Assembly (NCBI GenBank): GCA_963722555.1 | Contig: CAVRNQ010000003.1 | Location: 372,001 to 436,000, forward strand | Direction: 5' to 3' | Origin: Bog-366 sp963722555 | Lineage (GTDB): Bacteria; Acidobacteriota; Terriglobia; UBA7540 | DNA: 64,000 nt | In this document: one piece after another, positions 35,829 to 45,425 of the stretch | Position numbering within the stretch: position 1 is the first letter of the stretch | Layout of the letters: each line of letters starts with the position of its first letter | Made by a program: the position numbers and the translations under genes | Notes under the pieces: generated by a model | The model's database searches: none | What the model was told of the DNA's origin: nothing | The model's input: only the letters and a program-made list of their open reading frames with translations

Positions 35829-36932
35829 ATGCATCAACCCGAAGTGGAACACCCGGATATGCCGCGCGACCGTAGGCAGCCCAAGGTTGCGATCTGCGTC
35901 CTGAACTGGAAACGGTGGCGGGATACGGTGGAGTGTCTGGAGTCCCTCCAGCATCTGAAGTACTCGAACTATCTGAGCGCTGTCGTCGATAACGGCTCGG
36001 CGGACGGTTCGGCGGACAAGATCAAAGCCTGGGCGGAAGAGAACCTGGGGCCCAGCCACGTCATCGCCGACTACTCCCGCGAGGCCGCGCTCCGGGGAGG
36101 GGAAGCAGCGACGGAGGCGGCGCTCGACGCTGCGCCTTCGCGCTCCCGGCTGGTGCTGATCCGCAACGAAGAGAATCTGGGCTACACCGGAGGCAACAAT
36201 GTTTCCATTGCCTACGCGCTGCACCGGAACGTTTCCGCTGACTATGTCTTTCTGCTGAACAACGACGCAGCGATGGATCCGGATTGTCTGGCGCGTCTCC
36301 TGGAAACTGACCAGAGCACGGGGGCCGGCATCGTCGGACCCTTGATTATGAATGGCGGAGGTGACCGTATCGAGTTTGCCCGGAGCGGAACACTGCGGGG
36401 TTTATTTTTCGCCCCGCTCCTCAAAGCCTACACCCCGATGCCGGAGGCGGGCGTAGCCTTCTGGGATTCGCTTTTCGTTCATGGTGGGGCCATGCTCGTA
36501 AGGAAAGCTGTCCTCGAAGCTGTTCAGGCGACGCAGGGAGCTTATTTGGACGAGCGCCTGTACCTGTACTGGGATGAGGTCGCCTTTTGCCACGCCGCCC
36601 GGAAGCAGGGGTTCAAGTGCCTCATCGTGCGCGCTGCCACCGTGCGCCATAAGGTCGAACGAACCTCGGGGGGGTACCAGAGCCCGGTTTGGTACTATTA
36701 CTCGGGCCGTAATCGGGTCCTCCTGGCCCATGAACTGCTCTCTCCCGGGTGGCGAATCCTTTTCCATTTCGTGCACATTCCACTGAGGCTCGCCAGTGTC
36801 TTCAAGAACCTCAAAGCCCGTCGTTTCCCATCCGCCCGCGCCGTCCTTTGGGGATTGATCGACGGCTACCGGGGGGTCACGGGCAGATGGAGGGACCACG
36901 ACCAAGTCACGAGGGGATATGGCCAGAGCTGA
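35829..36932 (+). CDS. Glycosyltransferase family 2 (rhamnosyltransferase-like, WbbL type)
   Basis: ATG 35829 gives 367 residues (ATG 35859 is an alternative start); the frame is open from 35373 inside the previous gene, but that part is a shadow. The sequence VAICVLNWKRWRDTVECLESL, VVDNGSADGSADKI, ENLGYTGGNNVSIAYAL, VFLLNNDAAMDPDCL (DxD-like) and LDERLYLYWDEVAFCHAARKQGF is that of WbbL/RfbN-like GT2 enzymes. Many of these use dTDP-rhamnose, which is made by the rml genes here. A C-terminal amphipathic region may attach it to the membrane. Confidence 0.83.
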   Translation: MHQPEVEHPDMPRDRRQPKVAICVLNWKRWRDTVECLESLQHLKYSNYLSAVVDNGSADGSADKIKAWAEENLGPSHVIADYSREAALRGGEAATEAALDAAPSRSRLVLIRNEENLGYTGGNNVSIAYALHRNVSADYVFLLNNDAAMDPDCLARLLETDQSTGAGIVGPLIMNGGGDRIEFARSGTLRGLFFAPLLKAYTPMPEAGVAFWDSLFVHGGAMLVRKAVLEAVQATQGAYLDERLYLYWDEVAFCHAARKQGFKCLIVRAATVRHKVERTSGGYQSPVWYYYSGRNRVLLAHELLSPGWRILFHFVHIPLRLASVFKNLKARRFPSARAVLWGLIDGYRGVTGRWRDHDQVTRGYGQS

Positions 36933-37025
36933 AATCGCTACGGAGGAGGCCCGGCCAGCCTCGGGCGGGCCGGCGTGTGGTCCGGCAGCAGCAGCGCTTG
37001 TCTTGCTGAATTCGCGAGGTCCGAA

Positions 37026-38225
37026 ATGAAAGTTGTGATCACGGCCATGGAGGTCGGGGAAACAAACGGCGGGAAGGGCCGGTACACCCTCTGTATCATG
37101 CGGGGCCTGGTACCGCAGCTCAAATCACGCGGATGCGAAGTTACCATCCTGGCCGCCCAGGACGCCCCGCTGAGTTTTTTTGAATCCTGTGCCCGAATCG
37201 TACGCCTGCCGGTCCCCAAGAATACGGGCCTTTGGCGAGCGGTTTGGGAGGAGGTTTACTTCCCCATTTACGCCTGGGGTGCGGATGTGTTCCTCTCCAT
37301 GAATGGCCTGCTTCCGCTAGGCCCCGTGCGGTCGAAACGCAACGTGGTGGTTTTCTATGACATTCATCCCCTGCAACATCAGGCTGACCCGAAGCAGTAT
37401 CCCGGCCAGTACTCCCGCAAGAGCCTGCGGCGGACCTGCTATGCGATGAAGAAAGCGGCCCGGGATGCGGACCAGATCGTCACCATCTCGGACTCCACAA
37501 CCCAAGAGCTCCAGACCTTTCTGGGAGTTCCTCGAAACCGGATGGTGATGATTCCCTGCGGAGTTGAGCACAATGTCTTCTATCCGCAGGACTCCGCGCG
37601 CGTCGAGAAGCTGCGGAAGCGCTATCGTTTGCCGGAGGAGTTCTACTTGTTCATTGGAATTCCCAACGCCGAGGCCGGAGACAAGAAGAACCTGCATCTG
37701 ATTGTGGAAACCTACGCGCAGGCGCAGCAGCCTGAGAAGTACTTTCTCCCGGTGGTCATTGCCGGCGGGGAGCGGGCGGGTCAACGCAGTGAGCCGGTCG
37801 AGGTCGCCCTAGGCGGACCGGCGGCCCGGGGCCGGTTCCTGTATCTGGGGTTTGTTCCCGACGAAGACTTTGCCGCTCTGTATGCCGCCGCGCGGGCTCT
37901 GATCTTTCCTTCTTTTCATGAGGGGTTTGGAATTCCTCCTTTAGAAGCCATGGCGTGCGGCACCCCGGTCATCGCCGCAAACCGGCCCGCCATTCCTGAG
38001 GTGGTCGGAGATGCCGCGCTGTTGATTGACCCGGCAAGCCCCGAGTCTCTGCGCGAGGCGCTGCGCCAGGTGAATGAAGCGGGCGTCCGGCAGGAACTGA
38101 TCGCCAAGGGATTCGAGCGCGCCCGGCTTTTTTCCTGGGAGCGCGGGGCAGAGGTTATGCTGCGCATAATCCTCGGTACGGAGCCGGACGCATTCCTGTC
38201 CACAAAGGCGGGCGCCCGGCCCTGA
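37026..38225 (+). CDS. Glycosyltransferase family 4 (GT-B)
   Basis: ATG 37026 (399 residues) is preferred over an upstream extension. Conserved parts are VVITAMEVGETNGGKGRYTL, VVFYDIHPLQHQADPKQYPGQYSRKSLRRTCYAMKKAARDADQIVTISDSTTQELQTFLG in several segments, VIPCGVEHNVFYPQ-type sequence (MIPCGVEHNVF), and the EX7E motif in SFHEGFGIPPLEAMACGTPVIAANRPAIPEVVGDAALLIDPASPES. It is typical of mannosyl- or other GT4 transferases. The following 429-bp gap holds repeat copy C. Confidence 0.87.
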   Translation: MKVVITAMEVGETNGGKGRYTLCIMRGLVPQLKSRGCEVTILAAQDAPLSFFESCARIVRLPVPKNTGLWRAVWEEVYFPIYAWGADVFLSMNGLLPLGPVRSKRNVVVFYDIHPLQHQADPKQYPGQYSRKSLRRTCYAMKKAARDADQIVTISDSTTQELQTFLGVPRNRMVMIPCGVEHNVFYPQDSARVEKLRKRYRLPEEFYLFIGIPNAEAGDKKNLHLIVETYAQAQQPEKYFLPVVIAGGERAGQRSEPVEVALGGPAARGRFLYLGFVPDEDFAALYAAARALIFPSFHEGFGIPPLEAMACGTPVIAANRPAIPEVVGDAALLIDPASPESLREALRQVNEAGVRQELIAKGFERARLFSWERGAEVMLRIILGTEPDAFLSTKAGARP

Positions 38226-38353
38226 GGGTTTCGCGAAGAGACAATCTCCTCCCAGTTCGGTCTGAAGGGGGAGTTGATCCGCAGCGTTGTGCAGGAGGGT
38301 TTGCCACGATATAGTAATCAGGACGCGGGAATGAGATGTGCGAGTCGGGATTG

Positions 38354-38550
38354 CCCGGATTTCCCACCAGTGAGGGGGAGGGTGGGGCTTTGCAGCCTGC
38401 GGAAAAACCGCCAAAGCTGTCATCCTGAGGAGGCGAAGCCGACGAAGGACCCCTGCATTTGCTCGAAAATTCAAATACAGGGGTTCTTCGCTTCGCTCAG
38501 AATGACAGCGAAGGGCTCAGAATGACAGCAATGCCCGCAGGATGACAGGT
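38354..38550. repeat. Dispersed composite repeat, copy C (right end degenerate)
   Basis: CCCGGATTTCCCACCA at 38354-38369 resembles the IS1380-type terminal repeat. CCTGCGGAAAAACCGCC follows at about 38396, then GTCATCCTGAGG-type words to about 38550. The right terminal repeat is not recognisable. It lies between the GT4 gene and the GMD-like gene. Confidence 0.65.
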
Positions 38551-38654
38551 TTTGAGGTTCTTTCAGCAACCAACCAAGCCCAAGGCCGGCGGGGGACTGC
38601 GCGCCGGGCAACCTCATGTTTGAATTCTGATGCGGGAGCGAGGGTATTCCAACC

Positions 38655-39635
38655 ATGAAATCAGCATTGATCACGGGAGTTTCGGGGCAAGACGGGAGCT
38701 ATCTAGCCGAGTACCTGCTGGAGCGTGGCTACCAGGTCTGGGGCCTGGTGCGGCGCGAGGCGGAGTCCGTCCGCTGGCTGCGGGCCATTCTCCCGCGCCT
38801 GGAAGTGGTTTATGGGGACCTGCGGGATGCGGAATCACTGGCCGTGGCCTTCCAAAAGGCCTGGCCCGATGAGGTCTACAACCTGGCCGGCCAGGTATTC
38901 GTTCCCACCAGTTGGGAAGTTCCGGCCGAGACCTTTGACATCAACGTGGGAGGATTGGCCCGGCTGCTGCAAATTGTGGAGCGGACCAAGCGCGACACGC
39001 ACGTTTACCAGGCTTCCAGTTCCGAGATGATCGGCAATTGGGACGGGTTGTGCGACGAGCAGACGCAGCTCCGCCCGACCTCGCCGTATGGAGTCTCGAA
39101 ACTGGCGGCGCATCGCCTGGCAGAAGTCTACCGGCAAAGAGGCCTGTTTGTGGTGGGCGGCATTCTCTTCAATCATGAGTCGCCGCGGCGGGGGCCCGAA
39201 ATGGTGACGCGCAAGATCTCTCGCGTCGCGGCGCGCTGGCTGCTTGGTGATCGCACCAAGCTGGCGCTGGGGAATCTGCAGGCCCGGCGCGACTGGGGCT
39301 TCGCGGGGGATTACATTAAGGCCATGCACGCCATGTTGCAGTTGGCGGAACCGCAGGACTTCGTCATTGGCACCGGGGTCTCACACAGTGTCTCCGATTT
39401 CCTCACCGAGATCATGGCCGCGATGGTTGAACTCGGACCGGCCGCGAACGTGCCCCGCACGGTGGAAGAGTGGGTGGAGGTCAACCCGCAGTTCCTGCGC
39501 ACCGGTGAGATCCATGATTTACGCGCGGACGCACGCCGGGCGCAGGACGCGCTCGGTTGGCAGCCCGCCGTGGATTTCAAACAACTTGTGCGGATGATGT
39601 TGGAGTCTGACCTCGCTGCCGCTCGGGGCAAGTAA
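38655..39635 (+). CDS. GDP-mannose 4,6-dehydratase-like NAD-dependent sugar dehydratase
   Basis: A 326-residue protein from ATG 38655. ALITGVSGQDGSYLAEYLL is the Gmd-type cofactor motif. VYNLAGQVFVPTSWEVP, YQASSSEMIGNW (catalytic region), SPYGVSKLAAHRLAEVYR (YxxxK), FNHESPRRGPEMVTRKISR and ALGNLQARRDWGFAGDYIKAMHAML are diagnostic of the GMD/SDR family. It would make a 4-keto-6-deoxy sugar such as GDP-4-keto-6-deoxymannose. No partner reductase follows directly, so it may supply GDP-rhamnose or act on a CDP-sugar. It is somewhat shorter than E. coli Gmd. Confidence 0.85.
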   Translation: MKSALITGVSGQDGSYLAEYLLERGYQVWGLVRREAESVRWLRAILPRLEVVYGDLRDAESLAVAFQKAWPDEVYNLAGQVFVPTSWEVPAETFDINVGGLARLLQIVERTKRDTHVYQASSSEMIGNWDGLCDEQTQLRPTSPYGVSKLAAHRLAEVYRQRGLFVVGGILFNHESPRRGPEMVTRKISRVAARWLLGDRTKLALGNLQARRDWGFAGDYIKAMHAMLQLAEPQDFVIGTGVSHSVSDFLTEIMAAMVELGPAANVPRTVEEWVEVNPQFLRTGEIHDLRADARRAQDALGWQPAVDFKQLVRMMLESDLAAARGK

Positions 39636-39651
39636 CCTGCATGAGCCGGCG

Positions 39652-39678
39652 GGCCACCCTCTCCCCAGGGGAGAGGGC
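39652..39678. repeat. Half copy of the CCCTCTCCCC hairpin repeat
   Basis: GGCCACCCTCTCCCCAGGGG followed by AGAGGG forms one hairpin of the 163-bp element at 20268. It lies in the gap between the GMD-like gene and the next glycosyltransferase. Confidence 0.5.
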
Positions 39679-39700
39679 AGTTGTTCGATGAAGCAAGAGT

Positions 39701-40621
39701 ATGCCTTTCGCTACCGACAGGATCGCGATCGTTATCCCCACCATTGGCCGTTGTGACGAACTGCGGAAAATGCTGCAGAGCCTGGCCCAGCAGACCCGCC
39801 GGCCCGATCAAGTGGTCTTGGTGGACGAGGCTGGGGAAGGGAACACCCTGGCACGAGAGTTCCCTCAGTTGAGCATCTCCGTGACGACTTTTCCACGCGG
39901 ATCGGCTTCGGCAAAAAGAAATCGCGGCATGCAATTAGTAGCTCCGGAGATCAACCTGATTGGGTTCATGGACGACGACATCGAGCTGGAGCCCCAGGCG
40001 CTCGAAGTCACCATGCGGTTTTGGGGGAACGCGCCGGAGGATGTGGGAGGCGTGAGTCTCAACGTTATGAACAACCCTCCGGACTTTGCCCCGTGGCTCA
40101 AAAGGTTGAAGCTGGCTTCCTGGTTAGGGCTTTACGGAACTGAGAAGGGAGCCGTGCTGCGCTCCGGTTTTCACGTCCCTCTGCGCCATGTTTCAGAAAC
40201 AATTTACGTCAACTGGATCCCCACCTACTGTGTGACCTATCGGAAGCGCCTCTTCGAAACCTATTCATTCGATGAGTTCTTCGCGGGATATAGCTATTTG
40301 GAGGACCTGGAATTCAGCTACCGCATCAGGAAGAAGTACCGGCTGGCGGTCGTTGCCGAAGCGCGCTTCTATCACTATCCTTCCAAGATTGGGCGTCCCG
40401 ATTGGTATCTATTCGGCAAGAAGGAAGTCATCAATCGACTTTACTTTGTCAGCAAACATCGGGAGTTCTCACGCCCGCAATGCGGCTTTAGGCTCCTCGT
40501 GCGGGCTGTTCTTACCATGTTGCAAGGCTTTGTGACCCTTGACGCCTCTTGCTTCAAGCGGGTTGCGGGGAACCTTGCGGGTCTGGTCCTAGTGGCTAGA
40601 GATGGCTTAAGGCCCGTTTAG
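39701..40621 (+). CDS. Glycosyltransferase family 2
   Basis: A 306-residue protein from ATG 39701. GT2 features: IAIVIPTIGRCDELRKMLQSLAQQTRRPDQVVLVDEAG, a conserved SASAKRNRGMQLV acceptor-side string, and GFMDDDIELEPQALEVTMRFWG, where DDD is the metal/nucleotide site. The end (YSYLEDLEFSYRIRKKYRLAVVAEARFYHY) is also typical. There is no transmembrane domain. The donor is unknown. Confidence 0.85.
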   Translation: MPFATDRIAIVIPTIGRCDELRKMLQSLAQQTRRPDQVVLVDEAGEGNTLAREFPQLSISVTTFPRGSASAKRNRGMQLVAPEINLIGFMDDDIELEPQALEVTMRFWGNAPEDVGGVSLNVMNNPPDFAPWLKRLKLASWLGLYGTEKGAVLRSGFHVPLRHVSETIYVNWIPTYCVTYRKRLFETYSFDEFFAGYSYLEDLEFSYRIRKKYRLAVVAEARFYHYPSKIGRPDWYLFGKKEVINRLYFVSKHREFSRPQCGFRLLVRAVLTMLQGFVTLDASCFKRVAGNLAGLVLVARDGLRPV

Positions 40622-40680
40622 GGTAGAAAAGGGAGATCCCTGTCGCGCGACCGCCACTGGCAGTCGCCAAGGATGAGGCC

Positions 40681-41511
40681 ATGGCGTTGCCCGGAATTAT
40701 TCGAAGACTGACTTACAATCCATGGTTCATTCGCGCCGTAAGAACGCTCGGACTGCGGGCGCCGGCAAGAAGGATTTACCACTATCTGGCTTCGTCGCGG
40801 CAAGGAGTCCTCGAAGTGGAACGGGGGGGCGTCTCCGCACGCTTCTTCACCCGTACTCCGGAGCAGTTGCGCGCTATCGAGGCGGGAAGCATGGAACCCA
40901 GCCTTGACCTCATCCTCCGCTTTCTTAAACCCGGAGATACGGTGTACGACATCGGGAGCCACCTGGGCGTGTACACGGTATTGCTGGCGCGGGTCGTGGG
41001 AGAAACAGGCACGGTGGTGGCCTGGGAGCCGCACCAGGAAACCTACGAGCAACTCCAGGCGAACCTCAAGCTGAACGGATTGACAAATGTTCGCGCCTTT
41101 CAAAAGGCCGTCGGCGAACGGGATGCCCAGGAAAAACTTTACATTGGGCAAGTGGTGGCCAATTTCAGTCTCTTGTCGGGCGCCATTGCGAACCCTCCCG
41201 GGCATGGAGAAATACCTTATCAACTGGTGCAGGTGGTCGAAGGCGACCCGTTCGCGAAAGCGGAAGGACTGCCCATCCCGAGAGCGGTGAAGATCGATGT
41301 GGAGGGTTTTGAATACGCGGTCATCAAAGGCTTCCGGCGCACCCTGTCAGACCCCCAATGCCGAATGGTGTGCCTGGAAGTTCACCCCAAGTCTCTGCCC
41401 CCCGGCGTAAACGTGAGCGACATTAATGATCTGCTGAAGTCGCTCGGGTACGACCGCCTGGACGCGGAACCAGCGGAGATTCCGTACCCTCTCATTGCCT
41501 ATAAGCGCTGA
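40681..41511 (+). CDS. FkbM family SAM-dependent methyltransferase, copy 1
   Basis: A 276-residue protein from ATG 40681. The SAM-binding motif is VYDIGSHLGVYTVLLARVVG followed by GTVVAWEPHQETYEQL. The FkbM hallmark near the C-terminus is AVKIDVEGFEYAVIKGF. These enzymes methylate sugar hydroxyls or sugar-containing intermediates. The gene overlaps the next one by one base (TGATG), so it is part of the same transcription unit. The polymer is therefore probably O-methylated. Confidence 0.88.
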   Translation: MALPGIIRRLTYNPWFIRAVRTLGLRAPARRIYHYLASSRQGVLEVERGGVSARFFTRTPEQLRAIEAGSMEPSLDLILRFLKPGDTVYDIGSHLGVYTVLLARVVGETGTVVAWEPHQETYEQLQANLKLNGLTNVRAFQKAVGERDAQEKLYIGQVVANFSLLSGAIANPPGHGEIPYQLVQVVEGDPFAKAEGLPIPRAVKIDVEGFEYAVIKGFRRTLSDPQCRMVCLEVHPKSLPPGVNVSDINDLLKSLGYDRLDAEPAEIPYPLIAYKR

Positions 41512-42446
41512 TGACAGAATCGAACAATCCGGTGGTAAGCGTGGTGATTCCGACGTACAACCGCGCGCGCACGGTGGGCAACGCCATCCAGAGCGTGCTG
41601 GCCCAGACTTTCGGGAATTGGGAATTGCTCGTCATCGATGATGGCTCGGCCGATGACACCCGGGTTGTGGTATCCGCGTTTCGGGACACGCGGCTCAGTT
41701 TTCACCGCCTCGACCGAAATCGCGGCCAATCTGCTGCACGCAATAATGGAATTAACCTCGCCCGAGGGACCTACGTTTCGTTCCTGGATTCCGACGACGA
41801 GTGGTTCCCCGAGAAACTGGCGCGCGAAGTCGCCGCGTTTGAGGCCGGGGGCGAAGCGGTCGGACTGGTCTATTGCGGCAAGGAACTTTTCGATTCCGAC
41901 GGGCGCTTCCTGGGGCAGCGCCTCCCCACCTTCGAGGGTGACGTCTATCGACGGCTCCTGGCAGGTGATTTCATTGGCTCCTGTTCACGCGTGGCCCTGC
42001 GCAAGAGCGTGCTAGAGGTCGTGGGGGGATTTGACGAGACCCTTCCCAGTTACGAAGATTGGGATCTCTGGCTCCGGGCGGCTAAGGTATCGAAGGTGGC
42101 GTCGGTCCCGGTGTGCCTGTTGAGACGGCATCTGAGTGGCGCGCAAATCTCGGGATCGCTCAAAAGAATCTACGATGGCCGCTCCCGGGTCGTCGAGAAG
42201 CACCGCGCGGATTTTGATGCGTCGCAATTAAGTCAGCATCTGAGTGCCTTGTCTGCAATCCTGCTCAACTACGACGTGCGCGAGGCCCGCCGGATGGCGT
42301 GGGAGTCCTTGCGATTGCGGCCTTTCCAGCCCATGATTTATGCGAGCCTGGCCGTCTCCGCGCTGGGGTTGCGCGTCTATCGCTGGCTGTTCTCGAAATA
42401 TACCCGGTGGCGCCATGGGCTCTATACGGGCCGTGCCCGAATATAA
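41511..42446 (+). CDS. Glycosyltransferase family 2
   Basis: A 311-residue protein whose ATG overlaps the preceding stop. Motifs are VVSVVIPTYNRARTVGNAIQSVLAQTFGNWELLVIDDGSADDT, ARNNGINLARGTYVSFLDSDDEWFPEKL (with DSDD as the DxD-like site) and GGFDETLPSYEDWDLWLRAAK, all given here in segments of the standard GT2 fold. Its 3' end overlaps the next gene by 32 bp. Confidence 0.87.
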   Translation: MTESNNPVVSVVIPTYNRARTVGNAIQSVLAQTFGNWELLVIDDGSADDTRVVVSAFRDTRLSFHRLDRNRGQSAARNNGINLARGTYVSFLDSDDEWFPEKLAREVAAFEAGGEAVGLVYCGKELFDSDGRFLGQRLPTFEGDVYRRLLAGDFIGSCSRVALRKSVLEVVGGFDETLPSYEDWDLWLRAAKVSKVASVPVCLLRRHLSGAQISGSLKRIYDGRSRVVEKHRADFDASQLSQHLSALSAILLNYDVREARRMAWESLRLRPFQPMIYASLAVSALGLRVYRWLFSKYTRWRHGLYTGRARI

Positions 42447-43758
42447 GGTGAAGAAGCTGCGTTTATTGACCTGTGCCTTTGCTTGCAGCCCCTCCGGCAA
42501 CCTCCGGTTGGGTAACGGCGAAGCTGTGCTCGGTTGGAACCTGGTCACCCAACTCGCCAGGTTTCACGAAGTTCACGTGTTGACGCACCCCTCGAACCGG
42601 GAAGGAATTGAGAAGCGCCCCGCCGAACCCGCCCATCCCACCCTCCACTTCCACTTCTTCGAACTGCCGCGTTGGCTGTCCGTCCTGCAGAAACTGCAGG
42701 GATGCTTTCAGGTTTATGCCTATCTGTGGCAAATTCAAGCCTATTTTGTCGCCCGGCGGCTCCATGGGGAGATCCGCTTCGACGCCTTTCACCATATTAC
42801 GTATGCCAATGACTGGGGCGCGAGCTACGTGGGAGCGTTCTTGCCCATTCCCTATCTGCGCGGACCTTGCGGCGGGGCCCAGCGGACTCCGCGACAGTAC
42901 CTTTCCGAGTACGCCCTGCATAATCGCTTCTGGGAACGAGTGCGGGCGGGGATGGGGTGGATCCTCCGCCACGACCCCTTCTTTGTCCGCGGGCAGGCGC
43001 GCGCGCAGAAGATCCTGGTCTGCAATCGCGAGTCTTTACAGGCTCTCCCCAGGAGGTTCCAGCACAAGGCTATCTTCTTTCCCGTCAATGGGATATCTTC
43101 GGAAGACTTGAAGATCATCGCCAGCCGGAATGGTTCGAAAGGGCCGCAGAATGACGGGGCGACGGCCGCGGGGAGTGTGCCTAGGCGGGAATTCCGGGTA
43201 TTCTCCGCCGGCAGGCTGATTGCGCTCAAGGGATACAGACTCGCTATCCGGGCGTTCGGGCTTTTTGCCGGCCAGCACCCGGAGGCGAAGCTCGATATTG
43301 TCGGCGAAGGGCCGGATCTCTCGCGCTTGCAGGATCTGGTTAGTTCGTTGCAGCTTGGGGACCAGGTGCGACTTCCTGGCTGGATGGCGAGAGATGAAGT
43401 CCTGGCCACCATGTGCTCATGTGATGTGTTCCTCTTCCCAAGTTTCCGCGATGGGGGCGGCGCCGTGGTGATTGAAGCCATGGCGGCTGGCAAGCCTGTG
43501 ATTTGCATTGACTTAGCCGGCCCTGGGATGCACGTGACGGAGGATTGCGGCATCAAAGTTCCCGCCGGTTCTCCCCTGGAGACCGTGGAGTTGATCGCCC
43601 AGGCTCTGGAACGATTGTACCGGGACCGCGAACTGCGCGGCAGGATGGGTGAGGCGGCTCGCCGTAGAGCCGAACAAATGTACACTTGGGATCACCTGGG
43701 GGAACGACTCCAGCAGATTTACCAGGAAGCGTTGGGAGCGCACTCCCCTGAGGCTTAA
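42415..43758 (+). CDS. Glycosyltransferase family 4 (GT-B)
   Basis: The likely start is ATG 42415 (447 residues), within the end of the previous gene; an alternative upstream start is not needed. The N-terminal part contains LLTCAFACSPSGNLRLGNGEAVLGWNLVTQLARFHEVHVLTH. The donor-binding part has SAGRLIALKGYRLAIRAFGLF, LDIVGEGPDLSRLQDLV, and FRDGGGAVVIEAMAAGKPVICIDLAGPG. Here the first Glu of the EX7E motif is replaced by Asp (DGGGAVVIE). It is a cytosolic glycosyltransferase. The substitution may reflect a different donor. Confidence 0.83.
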   Translation: MGSIRAVPEYKVKKLRLLTCAFACSPSGNLRLGNGEAVLGWNLVTQLARFHEVHVLTHPSNREGIEKRPAEPAHPTLHFHFFELPRWLSVLQKLQGCFQVYAYLWQIQAYFVARRLHGEIRFDAFHHITYANDWGASYVGAFLPIPYLRGPCGGAQRTPRQYLSEYALHNRFWERVRAGMGWILRHDPFFVRGQARAQKILVCNRESLQALPRRFQHKAIFFPVNGISSEDLKIIASRNGSKGPQNDGATAAGSVPRREFRVFSAGRLIALKGYRLAIRAFGLFAGQHPEAKLDIVGEGPDLSRLQDLVSSLQLGDQVRLPGWMARDEVLATMCSCDVFLFPSFRDGGGAVVIEAMAAGKPVICIDLAGPGMHVTEDCGIKVPAGSPLETVELIAQALERLYRDRELRGRMGEAARRRAEQMYTWDHLGERLQQIYQEALGAHSPEA

Positions 43759-45210
43759 ATGGGCGTGGATCTAGTAAGTCGGTTTCGCCGCCGTCCGGGC
43801 GCGAGTCCCGCCAGGGCGGTGACTCAGGCTGTGCCCCGTCCCCGCGGAATCCGCCTGAATGCGGCACTGGCGGTCGGGCTGTGGGTCCTGCTCTGGGCAG
43901 GGTATAACACGGGCCTCTGGTTCGTGGAGGATCCCCGCTTTCCGGTCAGTTTCATGCAATTGATCCATGGTCTCCGGGCCTTTGTTCCCCTGGTCGCCGC
44001 CTGGATTGCCTTCCTGCTGATGCTCACCCGCATAAACCGCCTGGTGCGCTGGATCCTCGGTCCGCTGGGATTAATACTGTTGTATGCCGTTGTGGGATTG
44101 GCTTCTTCCGCGTTCGTATCGATCGAACCGGTGGACGCAATATATTGGGGCGGCATGTATCTGGCAACCGTCCTGGTTCTGCTGGCCATCGTCCCCGTGG
44201 AGGACCCCCTCCCCGATCTCCGACAGGTGCTGCTTCTAAACTGGATTGTGGATGGAATGCTCACCTTGAGCCTTCTGGGGGCATTACCGTTCCTCGGCCG
44301 GCAGGCGATGGCGGAGTCGGATGCCGGTCCCGTCGGCGTGCGAGCCTACGGCGCGAGCTACGGAGAAACACTGGGTATGGCCTCCACCCGCAACACCGGT
44401 TTTGGCCGGTACGCGGCCATTTCCGGAATCGTCGCGCTGGCCCGGGTTTGGGAGGGCAAGCGCCGGACGCGGCTCATTTGGGGGGGGGTGCTCGCGGCTT
44501 CGCTCTATGCCCTGGTCCTTTCCAATGGCCGCACGGAAGTGCTGGCGTTCATCGCCGGCGCCTTCCTGGTCCTGGCCCCGCTGAAGAAAAAGCGGGCGGT
44601 TTTCGTGGTGGTGGGAATAGCCTCTGCCGCGCTGCTGGGCCTGGTGGGGTTCTACGACAGGTTCTTCCGCTACATAACCCGCAGCGGCCGCATGGATGTG
44701 ACCATGGTCACCATGAGCGGGCGCACTTACACCTGGGAGCATGGCTGGAAACTCTTCCTTACCTCGCCTTGGTGGGGCCTGGGCTTTCAGGCTGACCGTT
44801 ACTACCTGCACCAACACATGCATGATGCCTTCTTGCACGTCCTGGTGCAGTCGGGCATTTTGGGAGGCGGGGCGATTCTCCTCGCACTCCTTATTGTGTT
44901 GATGCTGACTGCGAAATACTTCTTCCTGCGGCCCCCGCGCGATAAAGCCTTGATTCCCCCCGAAATCCCTGGCGTCTTGCTGTTTGTGACCATCTCCTCA
45001 GTGGCGGAATCAACTTTCGCGTACTACTCGGCCGCTTGGTTGCTGAGTGCCCCAATCTTCGCTTACGTCCTGGCGCTGGACCGACATATGCGCAGGTCCC
45101 AGGCGAAAGCAGAATTGGGAAGGTTACAGAGGGGTCCGTCGGCGAGGTCCCGCCTTCAGCCAGCGGGCTCCCCGGGTGGGGCAGACAGAGCTCGCGCTGC
45201 TCCCGGGTAG
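43759..45210 (+). CDS. O-antigen ligase/polymerase family membrane protein (Wzy/WaaL-like), copy 2
   Basis: A 483-residue protein whose ATG directly follows the previous stop. It has about ten hydrophobic helices. The periplasmic loop has RSGRMDVTMVTMSGRTYTWEHGWKLFLTSPWWGLGFQADRYYLHQHMHDAFLHVLVQSGILGGGAILLAL in segments, including the GLGF...HNxxL-type His motif (HQHMHDAFL). It could be the polymerase of the repeat unit, with the copy at 17585 as ligase, or the reverse. The end of the gene lies just before repeat copy D; the last residues may have been altered by that insertion. Confidence 0.8.
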   Translation: MGVDLVSRFRRRPGASPARAVTQAVPRPRGIRLNAALAVGLWVLLWAGYNTGLWFVEDPRFPVSFMQLIHGLRAFVPLVAAWIAFLLMLTRINRLVRWILGPLGLILLYAVVGLASSAFVSIEPVDAIYWGGMYLATVLVLLAIVPVEDPLPDLRQVLLLNWIVDGMLTLSLLGALPFLGRQAMAESDAGPVGVRAYGASYGETLGMASTRNTGFGRYAAISGIVALARVWEGKRRTRLIWGGVLAASLYALVLSNGRTEVLAFIAGAFLVLAPLKKKRAVFVVVGIASAALLGLVGFYDRFFRYITRSGRMDVTMVTMSGRTYTWEHGWKLFLTSPWWGLGFQADRYYLHQHMHDAFLHVLVQSGILGGGAILLALLIVLMLTAKYFFLRPPRDKALIPPEIPGVLLFVTISSVAESTFAYYSAAWLLSAPIFAYVLALDRHMRRSQAKAELGRLQRGPSARSRLQPAGSPGGADRARAAPG

Positions 45211-45211
45211 A

Positions 45212-45425
45212 CAGGCTGCGGAAAAACGCTTCACTGGTGTCATTCTGAGCCCTTCGCTGTCATCCTGAGCGTAGCGAAGGATCTCGCTCTGCCGGCTCAG
45301 GGTAAACTTCGCGAAGAATCTCGCCCTGCGCATTTTCAAGAAGATACGAGATTCTTCCTTCGCTGTGCTCAGGACCGCCTGCGGCTCCTCAGAATGACAG
45401 CGCCTAGGAGTTTTTCCGCAGCCTG
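45212..45425. repeat. Dispersed composite repeat, copy D
   Basis: 214 bp bounded by CAGGCTGCGGAAAAA and TTTTTCCGCAGCCTG. It is almost identical in length and sequence to copy E (about ten differences by eye), so both moved or were copied fairly recently. It starts two bases after the stop codon of the Wzy/WaaL-like gene. No IS1380-like outer end is evident here. Confidence 0.82.
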
